Shown here piece by piece: positions 52,112 to 62,526 of a stretch of 64,000 nt of DNA. Position numbers and translations under genes: made by a program. The notes beneath the pieces were generated by a model. That model was not told the DNA's origin, searched no databases, and was given only the letters and a program-made list of their open reading frames with translations. Source of the stretch: JAGRCP01 sp942490705 (GTDB taxonomy: Bacteria; Chloroflexota; Anaerolineae; Caldilineales; Caldilineaceae); assembly GCA_942490705.1 (NCBI GenBank), contig CALNXY010000017.1:12330-76329 (forward strand). Direction: 5' to 3'. Positions within the stretch are counted from its first letter, which is position 1. Every line of letters starts with the position of its first letter.

Positions 52112-53251
52112 ATGCGTAAGTTATTGACACTTCTTTTTGTGCTGAGTATCATGCTGCTTTCCGCCTGTGCCGCCCCGGTTGCACCGGCCGCCACGGGTGG
52201 GGAAGAAGCGGCAGCCACCGAAGCCCCGGCCGAGGAGGCCGCGGGTGAAGGCGAAATGGCCGAAGGTATGATCGCCGTTCTGCTGCCCGACAGCGCTTCA
52301 TCCGCACGCTGGGAAGCCGACGACCGCCGCTTCTTCGAAGAGGCGTTTGAGGCAGCCGGCGTCGAGTATCAGATCGTGAACGCCGAAGGCGATGCCCGCA
52401 ATCAGCAGACCCAGGCCGAGCAGGCAATCACGAATGGGGCCGAGGTCATCTTGCTGGTCAACCTGGACAGCGGTTCGGGTGCAGCCATCATTGCCCAGGC
52501 TCGCGAAGCCGGCGTCAAGGTCATTGACTATGATCGCCTGACCATCGAGGGCCCCGGCGCCGACGTCTATGTCAGCTTTGACAACGTTGCGGTCGGTCGC
52601 CTCATGGGCGAAGCGCTGGAGCCGGTCATTGACGCGCTAGACGTCGAGACGCCCCGTGTCGTGCTGCTGAACGGCTCGCCGACGGACAACAACGCCACGC
52701 TCTTTAAGGAAGGCTACGTTTCCGTTGCCGGTCCCCGCTTCGACGCCGGCGACTGGGAACTGGTTGATGATCAGTCCGTGCCGGATTGGGACAACCAGCA
52801 GGCGCTGGTGATCTACGAGCAGATCCTCACCGCGGCCGGCGGCGACGTTGACGCCACCTTTGCGGCAAACGACGGCCTGGCCGGCTCGGTCATCTCCGCA
52901 CGCAAGGGCCAGGGCCTGCCGGCGCATTCCCGTCAGTGGTCAGGACGCGACCGTGGGCGGTATCCAGAACGTGCTGGCCGGCGACCAGACCATGACGGTC
53001 TACAAGCCGATCAAGCTGGAAGCCGAGGCTGCTGCTGAGGCCGCCATCGCGCTGCTCAACGGCGAAGATCCTGCCGTGCTGGCCGACGGCGAGACCATCA
53101 ACAACGGACAAGCCGAGGTACCGTTCATCAAATTGGTGCCCTCTCCGTGACCGCCGACAACGTTGCTGAAACCGTGATCGCTGACGGTTTCCGCACGTGG
53201 GACGAGGTCTGCGTGGGCGATTTCGAGCAGTACTGCCCCGCCGATCGCTAG
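52112..53251 (+). CDS. CUT2 ABC sugar-binding lipoprotein (xylose/ribose type), two frameshifts
   Basis: AGAAGGAGG precedes ATG 52112. The lipoprotein signal is LLFVLSIMLLSACAAP (lipobox LSAC), followed by an Ala/Glu linker. The mature part, RWEADDRRFFEEAFEAAGVE, QTQAEQAITNGAEVILLVNL and AGVKVIDYDRLTIEGPGADV, is typical of XylF-like type 1 binding proteins. The frame shifts near 52917 and again near 53137. Read through both, the end is VTADNVAETVIADGFRTWDE...FEQYCPADR, giving about 379 residues. Both breaks are in or next to short G/C runs. Confidence 0.82.
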
Positions 53252-53270
53252 GGTATCTGTCGTATCTGTT

Positions 53271-53326
53271 GAGCCGCAAGGGCGTTGGTCGCCGAAGTGA
53301 TTGTGTGTGACCAACCTCTTGCGGCT
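53271..53326 (+). other. Intercistronic hairpin after the CUT2 binding-protein gene
   Basis: GAGCCGCAAG (53271) pairs with CTTGCGGCTC (ending 53326), and inside it GTTGGTC pairs with GACCAAC. A short TTTC follows. Such structures commonly let the binding protein be made in excess over the ATPase and permease. Confidence 0.6.
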
Positions 53327-53350
53327 CTTTCATAAGCGTAAGAGATCGAG

Positions 53351-54130
53351 GTGGCTATTTTGGCTGACGAACCAATCCTCAAATTGAATGGGGTTTCTAA
53401 GTCGTTTGGCGCGGTTCAGGCACTTTATAAAGTTGATTTTGAGGTGCGTCCTGGCGAAGTGATGGCCCTTGTGGGTGATAACGGGGCCGGGAAATCGACC
53501 CTGATTAAAGGCATTGCCGGCATCTATCCTTTTGATGAAGGTGAGCTCTACTTCAATGGGACACAGGCTCACGTGCATAGTCCGCGCGATGCGGCCACTT
53601 TGGGTATTGAAGTGGTCTATCAGGACTTGGCCCTGGCGGATAACCTCGACGTAGTCGCCAACATGTTTTTGGGCCGTGAGATGGTTCAGGCGCCGTTTCG
53701 CCTCGATGAGACCACCATGGAAAAGATGTGTTTGGAGACGCTGGAATCGCTGTCGGTGACGACCGTGCGTTCTGTGCGTCAGGCCGTGGCCGAGCTATCC
53801 GGCGGCCAGCGTCAATCAATTGCCGTGGCCAAGGCGGTCATGTGGAACTCGGAATTGGTGATTTTGGATGAGCCGACCGCCGCGCTCGGTGTCGCCCAGA
53901 CCCGTCAAGTGTTGGATCTGGTGAAGAACCTGGCCCAACGGGGACTCGGCGTTGTTTTAATTTCTCATAACATGCATGACGTCTTTGAAGTGGCCGATCG
54001 CATCACGGTGCTGCGCTTGGGGCAGAATGTCGGCGTCTTGGATGCAAAGACGACAACCCAACAAGAAATCGTGCATGCAATTACAGCCGGTGATCTCGAA
54101 TTTGTCCCAGGGATGGTAGAAAATGAGTGA
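53351..54130 (+). CDS. CUT2 ABC transporter ATPase (single domain)
   Basis: This 259-residue ATPase has Walker A GDNGAGKSTLIKGIAGIY, signature AELSGGQRQSIAVAKAV and Walker B LVILDEPTAALGVAQT, plus the H-loop in VLISHNMHDVFEVADRITVL. It is a single-domain form, whereas RbsA/XylG carry two fused domains of ~500 residues; some CUT2 systems (FrcA-like) use this short form. The start may be GTG 53351 or TTG 53360; GAGGTGG sits better before the TTG. It overlaps the permease gene by 8 bp. Confidence 0.9.
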   Translation: MAILADEPILKLNGVSKSFGAVQALYKVDFEVRPGEVMALVGDNGAGKSTLIKGIAGIYPFDEGELYFNGTQAHVHSPRDAATLGIEVVYQDLALADNLDVVANMFLGREMVQAPFRLDETTMEKMCLETLESLSVTTVRSVRQAVAELSGGQRQSIAVAKAVMWNSELVILDEPTAALGVAQTRQVLDLVKNLAQRGLGVVLISHNMHDVFEVADRITVLRLGQNVGVLDAKTTTQQEIVHAITAGDLEFVPGMVENE

Positions 54131-55366
54131 TTCACAGGAACTGCCAGACGCGGCAGCTCAATCCAACAGCTCGATCAACACAACGCCTTCGGTCTCTGAA
54201 TACTTCGAAAACTACTGGAAGCGGGTAAAGGCCGGCGATTTGGGCGCCCTGCCCATTATTCTTGGCCTGATTGCCATCGCAATTATCTTTCAAGCCCTCA
54301 ATCAGAACTACCTGACGCCCCGCAATTTTGTCAATTTAGTCGTGCAGATGGCCGGTATCACGACAATTGCGATTGGCGTTGTCTATGTGCTGCTCCTGGG
54401 TGAAATCGACCTCTCCATCGGCTACGTCAGCGCCGTTGCCGCGGTCTTCCTCGCCATGCGCATGCGTCCGCCGGGCGAGTGGATGTGGTGGGCGGCGCTG
54501 GCCTCAGCCCTGATCTTTGCCGCTCTGATCGGCCTGATGCAGGGATTTATTATTACGAAATTTAGCCTGCCCTCCTTTGTTGTGACGTTGGCAGGTTTTC
54601 TTGTCTGGAATGGCGTTGTCTTGATCATGATCGGCAACGGCGGCACCGTCATCATTCAAGATCAGACCATCATCAATATCGCCAACTATTTCCTGTCGCC
54701 GACAGCCGGCTGGATTGTGGTGGGGTTGGCAATCTTGTTCTATGCCGGCAACCGATTGTTAGGCTGGCGGGCACGGCGAGCCCGGGCGTTTCGTCGACGC
54801 CGTTGGTGCTGGTGATTCTCCAGCTCTTGCTCGTCGCAGCGATTGGCCTCGGGGTGGTCTATGTTTGCAACCAGGACCGTGGCGTGCCCTTTGTCGGCGT
54901 CTTGGTGATCGCCCTGCTCTTTGTCTTCACCTATCTGGCCGAGCGCACCAAGTTTGGGCGCTACGTCTACGCCATCGGCGGCAACGAAGAAGCGGCGCGC
55001 CGCGCCGGTATTAGCGTCGATAGCATCAAAATCCGCGTCTTCATGATCTCCAGCCTGATGGCCGGCATGGGCGGCATCATCCTTGCTTCCAGACTGCGTT
55101 CGGTCGATACGGCGGCGGGCGGCGGCAACCTCATGCTCAACTCGATTGCTGCGGCCGTGATTGGCGGCACCAGCCTCTTCGGCGGCAGCGGGCGTGTCGT
55201 CAGCGCGCTGCTGGGCGCGCTGGTCATTGCCAGCGTCGAGAACGGCATGGGCCTGCTGGGCCTCAGCTCGGGCGTCAAATTTGTGATCACTGGCCTGGTG
55301 CTGCTGACTGCCGTGCTCATCGACGCGATCTCGCGCCGCGGCCGCGCCCGGTCGGGTATTGCATAG
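54123..55366 (+). CDS. CUT2 ABC sugar permease (XylH/RbsC type), one frameshift
   Basis: About 415 residues, 9-10 membrane segments. First frame: LPIILGLIAIAIIFQALNQN, VYVLLLGEIDLSIGYVSAVA (the family's substrate helix) and SLPSFVVTLAGFLVWNGVVL. The frame is lost between about 54760 and 54800 and continues in another frame with TKFGRYVYAIGGNEEAARRA and NSIAAAVIGGTSLFGGSGRV, both highly conserved in XylH/RbsC. No residues other than a short Arg-rich stretch seem lost, which fits a single-base error. Last gene of the CUT2 operon. Confidence 0.85.
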
Positions 55367-56048
55367 GGAAAATGATGGAACGCTGATGGCGGGCGCAGAT
55401 GAGCGCCGATCTTGTCTAAATGTGGGATCTCTTTGGCGCCTATTGAGGGTTGCGCCAGTTGAAGTGTCGGAAAGCAAGCGGATCGGGCGGAAGGAGACCC
55501 GACACCGCGAACCCGGCGACGGTGAGCCCGGCTGACTTTCGTCGCTTGCGCTCATTGCATCCTTCTTCTGGCGAGTTGAGCGAATCCTATGCCTGTGAAA
55601 TTGCAAGAGGGGCCTCCCTAGCGTAAAAAAGGAGTGACGATCAGCACGCAGGCCCCTTTTCGTTTCGCTCTCTGGCATTCCTTCACCCTGCGGCTCCGAC
55701 AGGCGCAGCCTGAGCCTCCAGGCCGGCCGCCGCCTTCCGCCAGAAACGCAGAGATCCTCCGCGCCCATGCCGCGAACTCCGGGACGATCGTCGAAGGCGA
55801 TGGCGGCCGGGCTCATCTGGCATTCCTCGGCGGGGCGAGCGCGAAGGCAGAGGCCGCGGCCACCGTCGTCTGATGAAACGCAGATTGGCTAAGTGCTCTG
55901 CCTTACTTCCTCAAAATTGAATTACATCTCACTACAGATAAATATGGCGATTTTTCCAAATTGACCAATGGGTGTTGCAACAGGTGCAACATCTCCCCTC
56001 GATGCTTTGAATGTCAAATCAATCATTCATGGCGTCGAGGGGAATATC
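55367..56048. other. Gene-poor spacer between transporter and CRISPR-Cas locus
   Basis: A 680-bp stretch. The frames that are open are short and Arg/Pro-rich with no recognisable motif. It includes a diverged copy of the CTTCGACAGGCTCAG repeat at about 55693 (CTCCGACAGGCGCAG) and becomes AT-rich after 55890, where the promoter for the following gene would lie. Confidence 0.5.
55974..55990. promoter_or_regulatory. Palindrome upstream of the winged-HTH gene
   Basis: GTTGCA-ACAGG-TGCAAC, a perfect 6-bp inverted repeat with a 5-bp spacer. It lies 58 bp before ATG 56049 and is a candidate binding site for the regulator encoded there or for the WYL regulator downstream. Confidence 0.4.
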
Positions 56049-56258
56049 ATGGGATTCTGGAAGCGAAAAGAAGCTGACTTTGCAGAAATGTATCGCATCG
56101 TTGAAGAACAGAACGGTGCGTCGGCTCGGGACATTGCGCAAGAAATCGGTGTTGCAGCGTCAACAGTGATGCGGGCGCTTCCCAGTATGGAAGAGGCCGG
56201 TTATTTGTTGTATGAAGATGACAAAGGTCGACTGTGGCCCTTTGGGCGTAGAAAGTGA
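56049..56258 (+). CDS. Small winged-HTH protein next to cas genes
   Basis: A 69-residue protein, essentially one winged helix: ADFAEMYRIVEEQNGASARD, IAQEIGVAASTVMRALPSME as helix-turn-helix, and EEAGYLLYEDDKGRLWPFG as wing. It resembles the DNA-binding part of MarR/ArsR-like or replication-initiator-like HTH proteins with no effector domain. ATG 56049 is used because the wing and HTH are complete from there; the frame extends upstream to 55968 without a ribosome site. It probably regulates the cas operon that starts 350 bp downstream. Confidence 0.6.
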   Translation: MGFWKRKEADFAEMYRIVEEQNGASARDIAQEIGVAASTVMRALPSMEEAGYLLYEDDKGRLWPFGRRK

Positions 56259-56530
56259 GAATATGAGTGATCGACTCTTTGCTTCGATACATCTCCAGCA
56301 CAGGTTGGCAGGAATTGATCTTGGGAAACTTTGTTGACCTTCCTCGAGGATTTCAAGTGGTGAATGCAGCGCTTGAATAGGCTCTGTTGACATTTCGAAA
56401 ACCACGGCTTTGCGCCGGGGACGGTACGACCAAATGTCACGGCCTAGGCTCGGTCTCTATTGGAGCGGGTGTCGGCCGGTTAGGTCCGAGAACGGCCATG
56501 GCGGGGGGCTCAAGACGGATTTTCGAAGTG

Positions 56531-56560
56531 TTGCGGGAAATTGCAACGTCTTGTGATATT
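56531..56560 (+). promoter_or_regulatory. Putative promoter of the cas operon
   Basis: TTGCGG (56531) and GATATT (56555-56560) are 18 bp apart, 45 bases before the cas3 start. Moderate match only. The rest of the 346-bp spacer before it holds no gene and no CRISPR-like repeat. Confidence 0.35.
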
Positions 56561-56604
56561 GTGTGCATTAAGCGAATGTCAATGCGAAAAAGGGGACAAG
56601 AGCC

Positions 56605-59600
56605 ATGACTCAAGGAAGTAAAAAAGCTGAGCGGTTGCGCGAAATGGAGCGTCTCTATTTCCAGCGCGCCTATAGTGACATTGAACTTGCTGATCGCTTC
56701 GGCGTTGACCGCACCACGATCTATCGCGATCGCCGTGAGCTCGCCAAAGAGGTGGCGATCGTTCAGGATGCCGATGGCCGTCATCATGTAGATCGTGGCC
56801 GCTATATATCGAATATCCGGGTGAACCTGCCGGAAGCTTTGAGCCTCTATCTTGCTGCACGGCGCATGTCGCAACAAACTCGTTTTGCACAAACGCCGGT
56901 CGCTTCGGGACTTGAAAAGTTGGCTCTAGTCCTGCGCCAACCAATGACGGAGCGACTCGTTAAAGCGGCCGATCGGATTCTAAACCAGCAGACCAATCCT
57001 CGACAGGCGGAAATCTTTGAGACAGTGGCGCGCGCCTGGATCGATGGTCTAGCCTTGCGAATCACCTACCGTCCGCTGGAGCGAAACCAGACGACAAAAC
57101 ATCTTTTCAGTCCCTATTTGCTTGAGCCATCACCGTGGAGCGACGCCATTTATCTCATCGGGCAGAGTGATCGCATGCCTGGTATTGCAACGCTAAAACT
57201 TGACCGCATTGAACGTGCGTCGCTGAGCGGAGCATTTTCCGTTCCCGATGATTTTGATGATGAGCTGCTCCTTCAACATGCCTGGGGCATTTGGGGCGGG
57301 ACCCGGACCCCGGAAAACGTTGTGTTGCGCTTTAGCGGCAACCGCGCCGTTCGGCGGTTGCGCGAGAGTATCTGGCATCCGCTGGAAAACATAGAGGAGA
57401 CCGATGACGGCAGTTGCACCTGGTCGGCGCCAATCGCCAACTGGCAGGAGATGCTGCCATGGATTCGAGGGTGGGGCGCGGACGTGGAAGTGCTGGCTCC
57501 CCCAGAATTGCGCGAGGTGCAGGTCGTTGAGGCAAGCCGGCTCGCTGATCTCTATCAAGTAAAGTCAACGCCGCCGGATCACATGCTTTTCTGGGCCAAG
57601 ACGGGTAGCGATGGACGCACGCATCCGCTACTCTGTCACTTGATCGACGTGGGTCAAGTTGCGTTGGCGCTGTGGGAAAACGTATTGACCGATGCCTTCC
57701 GCAATCAAATGGCCGTCGCATTGGGCCTCCAACCTGAGGAAGCCGGTCGACTCTTGGCATTTTGGGCAGCCTGTCACGATATGGGCAAGGCTTCCCCCAA
57801 TTTTCAACGCAAATACGAGCCGGCGCGGCCGGAGTTAGAGCAGGCGGGCTTCGCATTTCCGCCGCTTATGGGCAAGACAGTCTGCTACCATGCGACCATT
57901 TCAGCGCTCTTGTTGCCGGAACTATTGGTGGATGAGACTGGATTGGATGAGGAGAGCGCGCGCGAAGTCGCCCAGGCCCTGGGCGGGCACCAAGGCTCAT
58001 GGCCGACGACTGACGTGCGACGCTCGCACAGAGGCCAGCTCGGCGATGCAAACTGGCAGCCGGCCCAACGTGCGCTGCTGCGCAACTTGGTCGACCTCTT
58101 TGCTCCGCCCACAGTGACGCGCTTGGGGGCGAGGATGAAGCGGAGCGGGCTGCGGTGCTCGTGCTGCTCTCCGGCTTGACTTCAGTGGCCGATTGGATCG
58201 GCTCCATGGACGAATACTTCACCTTTAGCACACCCTACGTTGCACCAGAGTTGTACGCACCGCTGGCCGGGCAACGCCCAGCGTGCATTGCGACAGTTGG
58301 GCTGGCTGGACTGGCAGCCGCCGCAGGATTTACTGTCATTTGACGCACTGCACGGCTTTGTGCCGCGCCCGGCACAGCAAGCGGTCATCGATCTGGCGCC
58401 CGGCGACGAGGAGCCGACGCTGGTCATTGCCGAAATGCTGACCGGTGCAGGCAAGACGGAATTGGCGCTCTATTTGGCTGACCGCTGGGCCGTTCTGCGT
58501 CGGCAGCGCGGTCTCTATGTGGCCATGCCTACCCAAGCCACCAGCAACCAAATGTATGGTCGTGTCGGCAAGTACTTGAGCAAGCGCTATCCCACGCAGC
58601 AGATTAACTATCATCTTGTGCACAGCGCCGCGCTGGCGCGACGATCTGCTGATGCCTGAATTGATCACAGAAGATGAGGCGGAACTGGGCACGCTAAAGG
58701 CGCAGAGCTGGTTCCTGCCGCGCAAGCGCACATTGTTGGCCCCCTTCGCCGTAGGCACAGTGGATCAAGCGTTGATGAGCACGCTGCAAACGCGACACTT
58801 CTTTGTACGCCTCTTTGGGTTGAGCGGCAAAACGGTCATCTTTGATGAGGTCCACGCCTATGACACCTATATGAATAGCCTCTTTACGCGACTGCTCGTC
58901 TGGCTGCGCGCTGTGGGCGCGTCGGTCATCGTGCTGTCAGCGACGCTGCCAGCCAAGACGCGCCAGGAGTTGGTGACAGCGTGGCGCGGGACGGATGAAG
59001 GGGTAGAGGAGCTAGCCGCCACCGAATATCCTGCTGTGACTGTCGCTTCGCAGCGCAACCTCTACATTGGGCCGCTACCTGGCGACGCGGATCGACATAT
59101 CGTCATTGAATGGATTGAAGCGACGCCGGAATCACTCGTCGATGAGTTGCGTCGCCGTCTGCAAAATGGCGGCTGCGCGGCCGTCATCTGCAATCGTGTG
59201 GCGCGTGCCCAGGAAGTCTATGCTGCGCTGCGGGATGCTAATTTAGTCGCTGATGAAGATCTGCTCCTCTTTCACGCGCGCACGCCTGGCGTCTGGCGCG
59301 ATGGCATTGAGGACGCGGTACTCGACCGCTTCGGCAAAGCGACGCCAGATCGCCCACATCGATCCATCATCGTGGCCACGCAGGTAATCGAGCAGAGCCT
59401 TGATCTCGACTTCGACCTCATGATCTCAGACTTGGCGCCCGTCGACCTGATCTTGCAGCGGGCCGGCCGCCTACATCGCCACGCTCGGCCCATCCGCCCT
59501 GCCGGCCTGGAGACGCCGACGCTGCTGATTACAGAGCCGGCACTGACCGTCGACGGAGGGCCTGATTTTGGCGGTGACGCCTATGTTTATGAGGCGTACA

Positions 59601-60250
59601 TTCTGCTGCGCTCGCTGTGGACGCTACAGAACAATGGCGCCACGCTGCAACTGCCGACCCAGACTGTTGCTCTGATTGAGGCAGTTTATGGCGATGAAGC
59701 GAACTTGCCGGATGATCTGCCTGAAAATTCAGCTGCGCTATTACAAGCAACTCTGAACGAAATGACCAAGAAGGAGGACAAAGCGCGCTTTGAGGCCGCC
59801 AAGCGGCTGACGCCTCCCCCTGATTATGAAGATCTGCTGTGGCGCGAAAACGACCTCCTCGCAGAAGAAAGCCCGGAAATGCACGCGTCGCTGCAAGCCA
59901 TGACACGCCTAATGCCGCCGACGATCAATCTAGTCTGCTTGCATGGCGAATCCGATACGAACTTGGTATCGCTTGATCCGGATGGCGAACCGAATGTCGA
60001 CTTGACCCGCGAGCCTTCGTCCGACCTGACCCGTGCGCTCGCCCAACGCGTGGTGACGATTTCGCACCCTGCCGTTCTCCGCCATTTTGCCAACCGGGAG
60101 ACGCCGGCCGGCTGGCGCAACCATACGCTCCTGCACACGCATCGCGTTGTCGTCTTTTGCGAAGGATTGTACCCCGTCGCAGAGACAAAATATTTGTTGC
60201 GTCTCACACGCGATCTGGGCCTGGAAATCGAAAAACTAGCGGAAGAATAA
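56605..60250 (+). CDS. cas3: HTH-WYL regulator fused to type I-E Cas3 (HD nuclease-helicase), three frameshifts
   Basis: A single frame joins two proteins. Residues 1-60 form an HTH (YSDIELADRFGVDRTTIYRD); ~130-315 are a WYL/WCX effector region (LALRITYRPLE, FSPYLLEPSPWSDAIYLIGQ). After a ~10-residue linker at ~322 comes the Cas3 HD domain: H340/H345 (HPLLCHLIDVG), H391-D392 (CHDMGKASPNFQRK) and GGHQGSW. Frames then shift near 58125 (G run), ~58272 and ~58637. The helicase follows: Walker A GAGKTELAL, box II DEVHAYD, SATLP, and QRAGRLHRH. Total about 1,210 residues against ~900 for Cas3 alone. The junction itself has no frameshift. WYL proteins often regulate cas operons; a direct fusion would tie regulation to the nuclease. 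Confidence 0.85.
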
Positions 60251-60313
60251 TTGACCATTCTACCAAACCCTCGACGTCCAAATCGGACATGCATTGAAAG
60301 GAAACGCCGAACA

Positions 60314-61918
60314 ATGACAAAGCCAAGCTTTAACCTGATTGATGAGCCGTGGATTGGCGCCATCGATGATGCCGGATTCTTTGGAGGTGTATAGTCTTCG
60401 AGATTTGCTGACGCACGCACATCAGTTGCGCGGGATCTACGACGATTCACCCCTTGTCGTGGCGGCCTTGCTGCGCACGATCTTGGCTCTGTTGCATCGC
60501 GTCTACGATGGTCCACGCAATCGCCGGGCGTGGCAGGCAATTTGGACGGCAGGCGAGTTTGATGCTGCAAGATTGGAAGGCTATTTTGAGCATTGGCAAG
60601 ATCGTTTTGACCTGTTTGATGCCGAGCATCCGTTTTATCAGAGCGTCGAGCCCTTAGAGCAAGATCGTACCGCTTCTTTGGCCGTCTTAGTACATGAGGT
60701 GGCGTCGGGTAGCAACGCTACCCTATTTGACCATACGACCGATGAAATCGAACTTTCCTTCGGTCCTGCTGCTGCTGCGCGAATGCTCTTGACTGTTCAT
60801 TTATACGGATTTTCAGGGCGGGTTAGTGGGCCAGCATATTTCTCGGATGGTCCTTGCGCTCGCGACATTCTTTTTTTTGCTGAAGGCGATAATTTTATTT
60901 GAGACCTTTGTACTTAGGGTCTGCCCAAGAATAACCTAGCGAGGTTCTGCGCCGTTCTGCGAATGAATCGACCAAGTTATTTCTGGGCAGACCCTTAACA
61001 TGCTTGAATACAATGACAGCTATCCAGTACCGAATACAGGCAAAGACGTTCCAGCATGGGAAATGGATAATTCCCATGAGCCTGACCGCGAAATTCCCCA
61101 TGGGTATCTTGATTTTTTGACCTGGCAAGATAGGAAGGTTCGCTTAGTTGCCAAAGATTCAAACGGGGAGATTCAGATAGACCGGATGGCACTTGCTCCA
61201 GGCTTACAGCTAGATGATGCAGTGCAAGAGCGAGACCCAATGAAGCATTATCGTATTGATGAAAACGAAGGATACAAAGCTCTTCGGTTTAGAGGAAGAG
61301 AAGCCGTTTGGAGAGATAGCGCTAGTCTACTGCAGATCACCACTCTAGATCGTCAAGTTCCTGCCGTGTTTCGATGGCTTGCTCGTCTAGGCGATCAAGG
61401 AGTAATCAAGGAAGACTATGCCCTGCGTTTCATGGCTCTGGGAATGGCAACCGAGCCTGGGAAAGCAGTTGTCGAGTTCTTCCGCAGCGAGCACCTGCCG
61501 CTGCCGCTGGCCTACTTAAAAGACCCGCAATTTGTTGACCTGCTGGCCACAGCGCTGGAGGCGGCCGGAAACACGGCCAGCGAACTGTGGAAGGCCAGCG
61601 GCACCATGGCCCAGGTGCTACTCGCTCCGGATGAAGATGATGAGCGGCGCGCCAACCCGGACGATGTGAAGGATTTGCGCGCCAACATGGGGATGGAGCG
61701 GCGCTACTGGGGCGGGACTAGAGCCGCGCTTTCACGTGACCACGCAGGCGCTGCCCCACGAAGGTACAGAGGCCATGCGTCGCTGGTTTGGCTGGTTGCA
61801 AACAGCGGCTTGGGACACGTTTGATGAAGTCAGCGACGGTCTTGGCGATGACCCACGTTCGCTCAAGGCAGCCGTGCGCGGGGCGCGAACAACTCATGCG
61901 GCTTGGGTAAAGTATTGA
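60314..61918 (+). pseudogene. casA: Cas8e (Cse1/CasA), frameshifted and carrying a MITE
   Basis: The large subunit of type I-E Cascade, recognised by FNLIDEPWIGAIDDAG at the start, VYSLRDLLTHAHQLRGIYDD, LFDAEHPFYQSVEPLEQDRT and the region LNMLEYNDSYPVP...DFLTWQDRKVRLV. Frame breaks occur near 60374 and around 60890-60916. A 78-bp inverted-repeat element sits at 60917 inside the LFETLYLNML stretch, and the frame shifts again near 61714 (G run), after which FHVTTQALPHEGTEAM continues to the end. With the insertion the protein cannot be whole as read, so PAM recognition would fail unless the element is removed or the copy is an assembly mosaic. Confidence 0.8.
60917..60994 (+). mobile_element. 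78-bp MITE inside cas8e
   Basis: Ends GGGTCTGCCCAAGAATAAC (left) and its near-exact inverted copy on the right (19 bp, 2 mismatches). TTA occurs directly before and directly after, a 3-bp target duplication as made by IS5-group transposases (family placement is a guess). No coding capacity. No other copy was noticed in the window. Confidence 0.75.
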
Positions 61919-61978
61919 AATTTGAGGACCTAATCATTGCGACATGGTTTGATAGATTCCGATAGATGAGGAGCAACA

Positions 61979-62526
61979 ATGAACACCGAACAGCAAGTTC
62001 CTTTCGTCGCGTAGCTGGAAAGCGTACGCGACAGCAACGATCAGTCTTACAGCCGCAGCACGCTGGCCATGCTGCGGCGCGGTTCCGCCACCGAGCCGGG
62101 TGAGGATGCCAATGTGCTGCGTTACGTTGTCCCCTGGCTGCCGACCGACGCCGGGCCATGGGGAGGAAAGACCTTACTTCATCGTGGCGCCACTCTTTGC
62201 CCTGCATCCTCAGGCCGGCGGCACGGGCGACATGGGCAGCCACTTCCGTCACGTCGCAGCAGGGCAAGCAGAGCGAAGAGGCGATTGAACGACGCTTCAC
62301 TGCCCTGCTCAACGCCCATGAAGATGAGTTGGCCTGGCACCTGCGCCAAGCCGTGAGCCTGTGCAAAGCCAACGATGTGCCCGTCAATTGGCACGCCCTT
62401 TTTCGTGATGTGCGTAGCTGGAGCCATCCTAATCGGTGGGTGCAGCGCAACTGGGCGCGCTCTTTCTGGGGTCGTACGGCAGAACAACGCGAGCAGGAAG
62501 ATGCGGACATCGCGGCCAAAGCGTAA
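61979..62526 (+). pseudogene. casB: Cse2/CasB (Cas11e), in-frame stop and two frameshifts
   Basis: The small subunit of type I-E Cascade. GAGGAG precedes ATG 61979. The reading is MNTEQQVPFVA, TAG, LESVRDSNDQSYSRSTLAML, RRGSATEPGEDANVLRYVVP, then after a shift near 62158 (four-G run) ERPYFIVAPLFALHPQ, and after a shift near 62255 GKQSEEAIERRFTALLNAHE, HLRQAVSLCKANDVPVNWHA and LFRDVRSWSHPNRWVQRNWA. That last part is the conserved C-terminal half of Cse2. The stop replaces what is probably a Tyr codon. Total ~180 residues, normal for the family. Confidence 0.78.

Noticed and set aside
54740..55816. 358-codon minus-strand frame overlapping the CUT2 permease end and spacer
   Set aside because: Composition is His/Asp/Gln-rich as expected from an antisense reading, while the plus strand encodes conserved permease segments.
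56260..56600. Possible CRISPR leader or repeats before cas3
   Set aside because: No repeated unit of 25-40 bp with regular spacing could be found in this spacer or elsewhere in the window; the array must lie outside or be absent.
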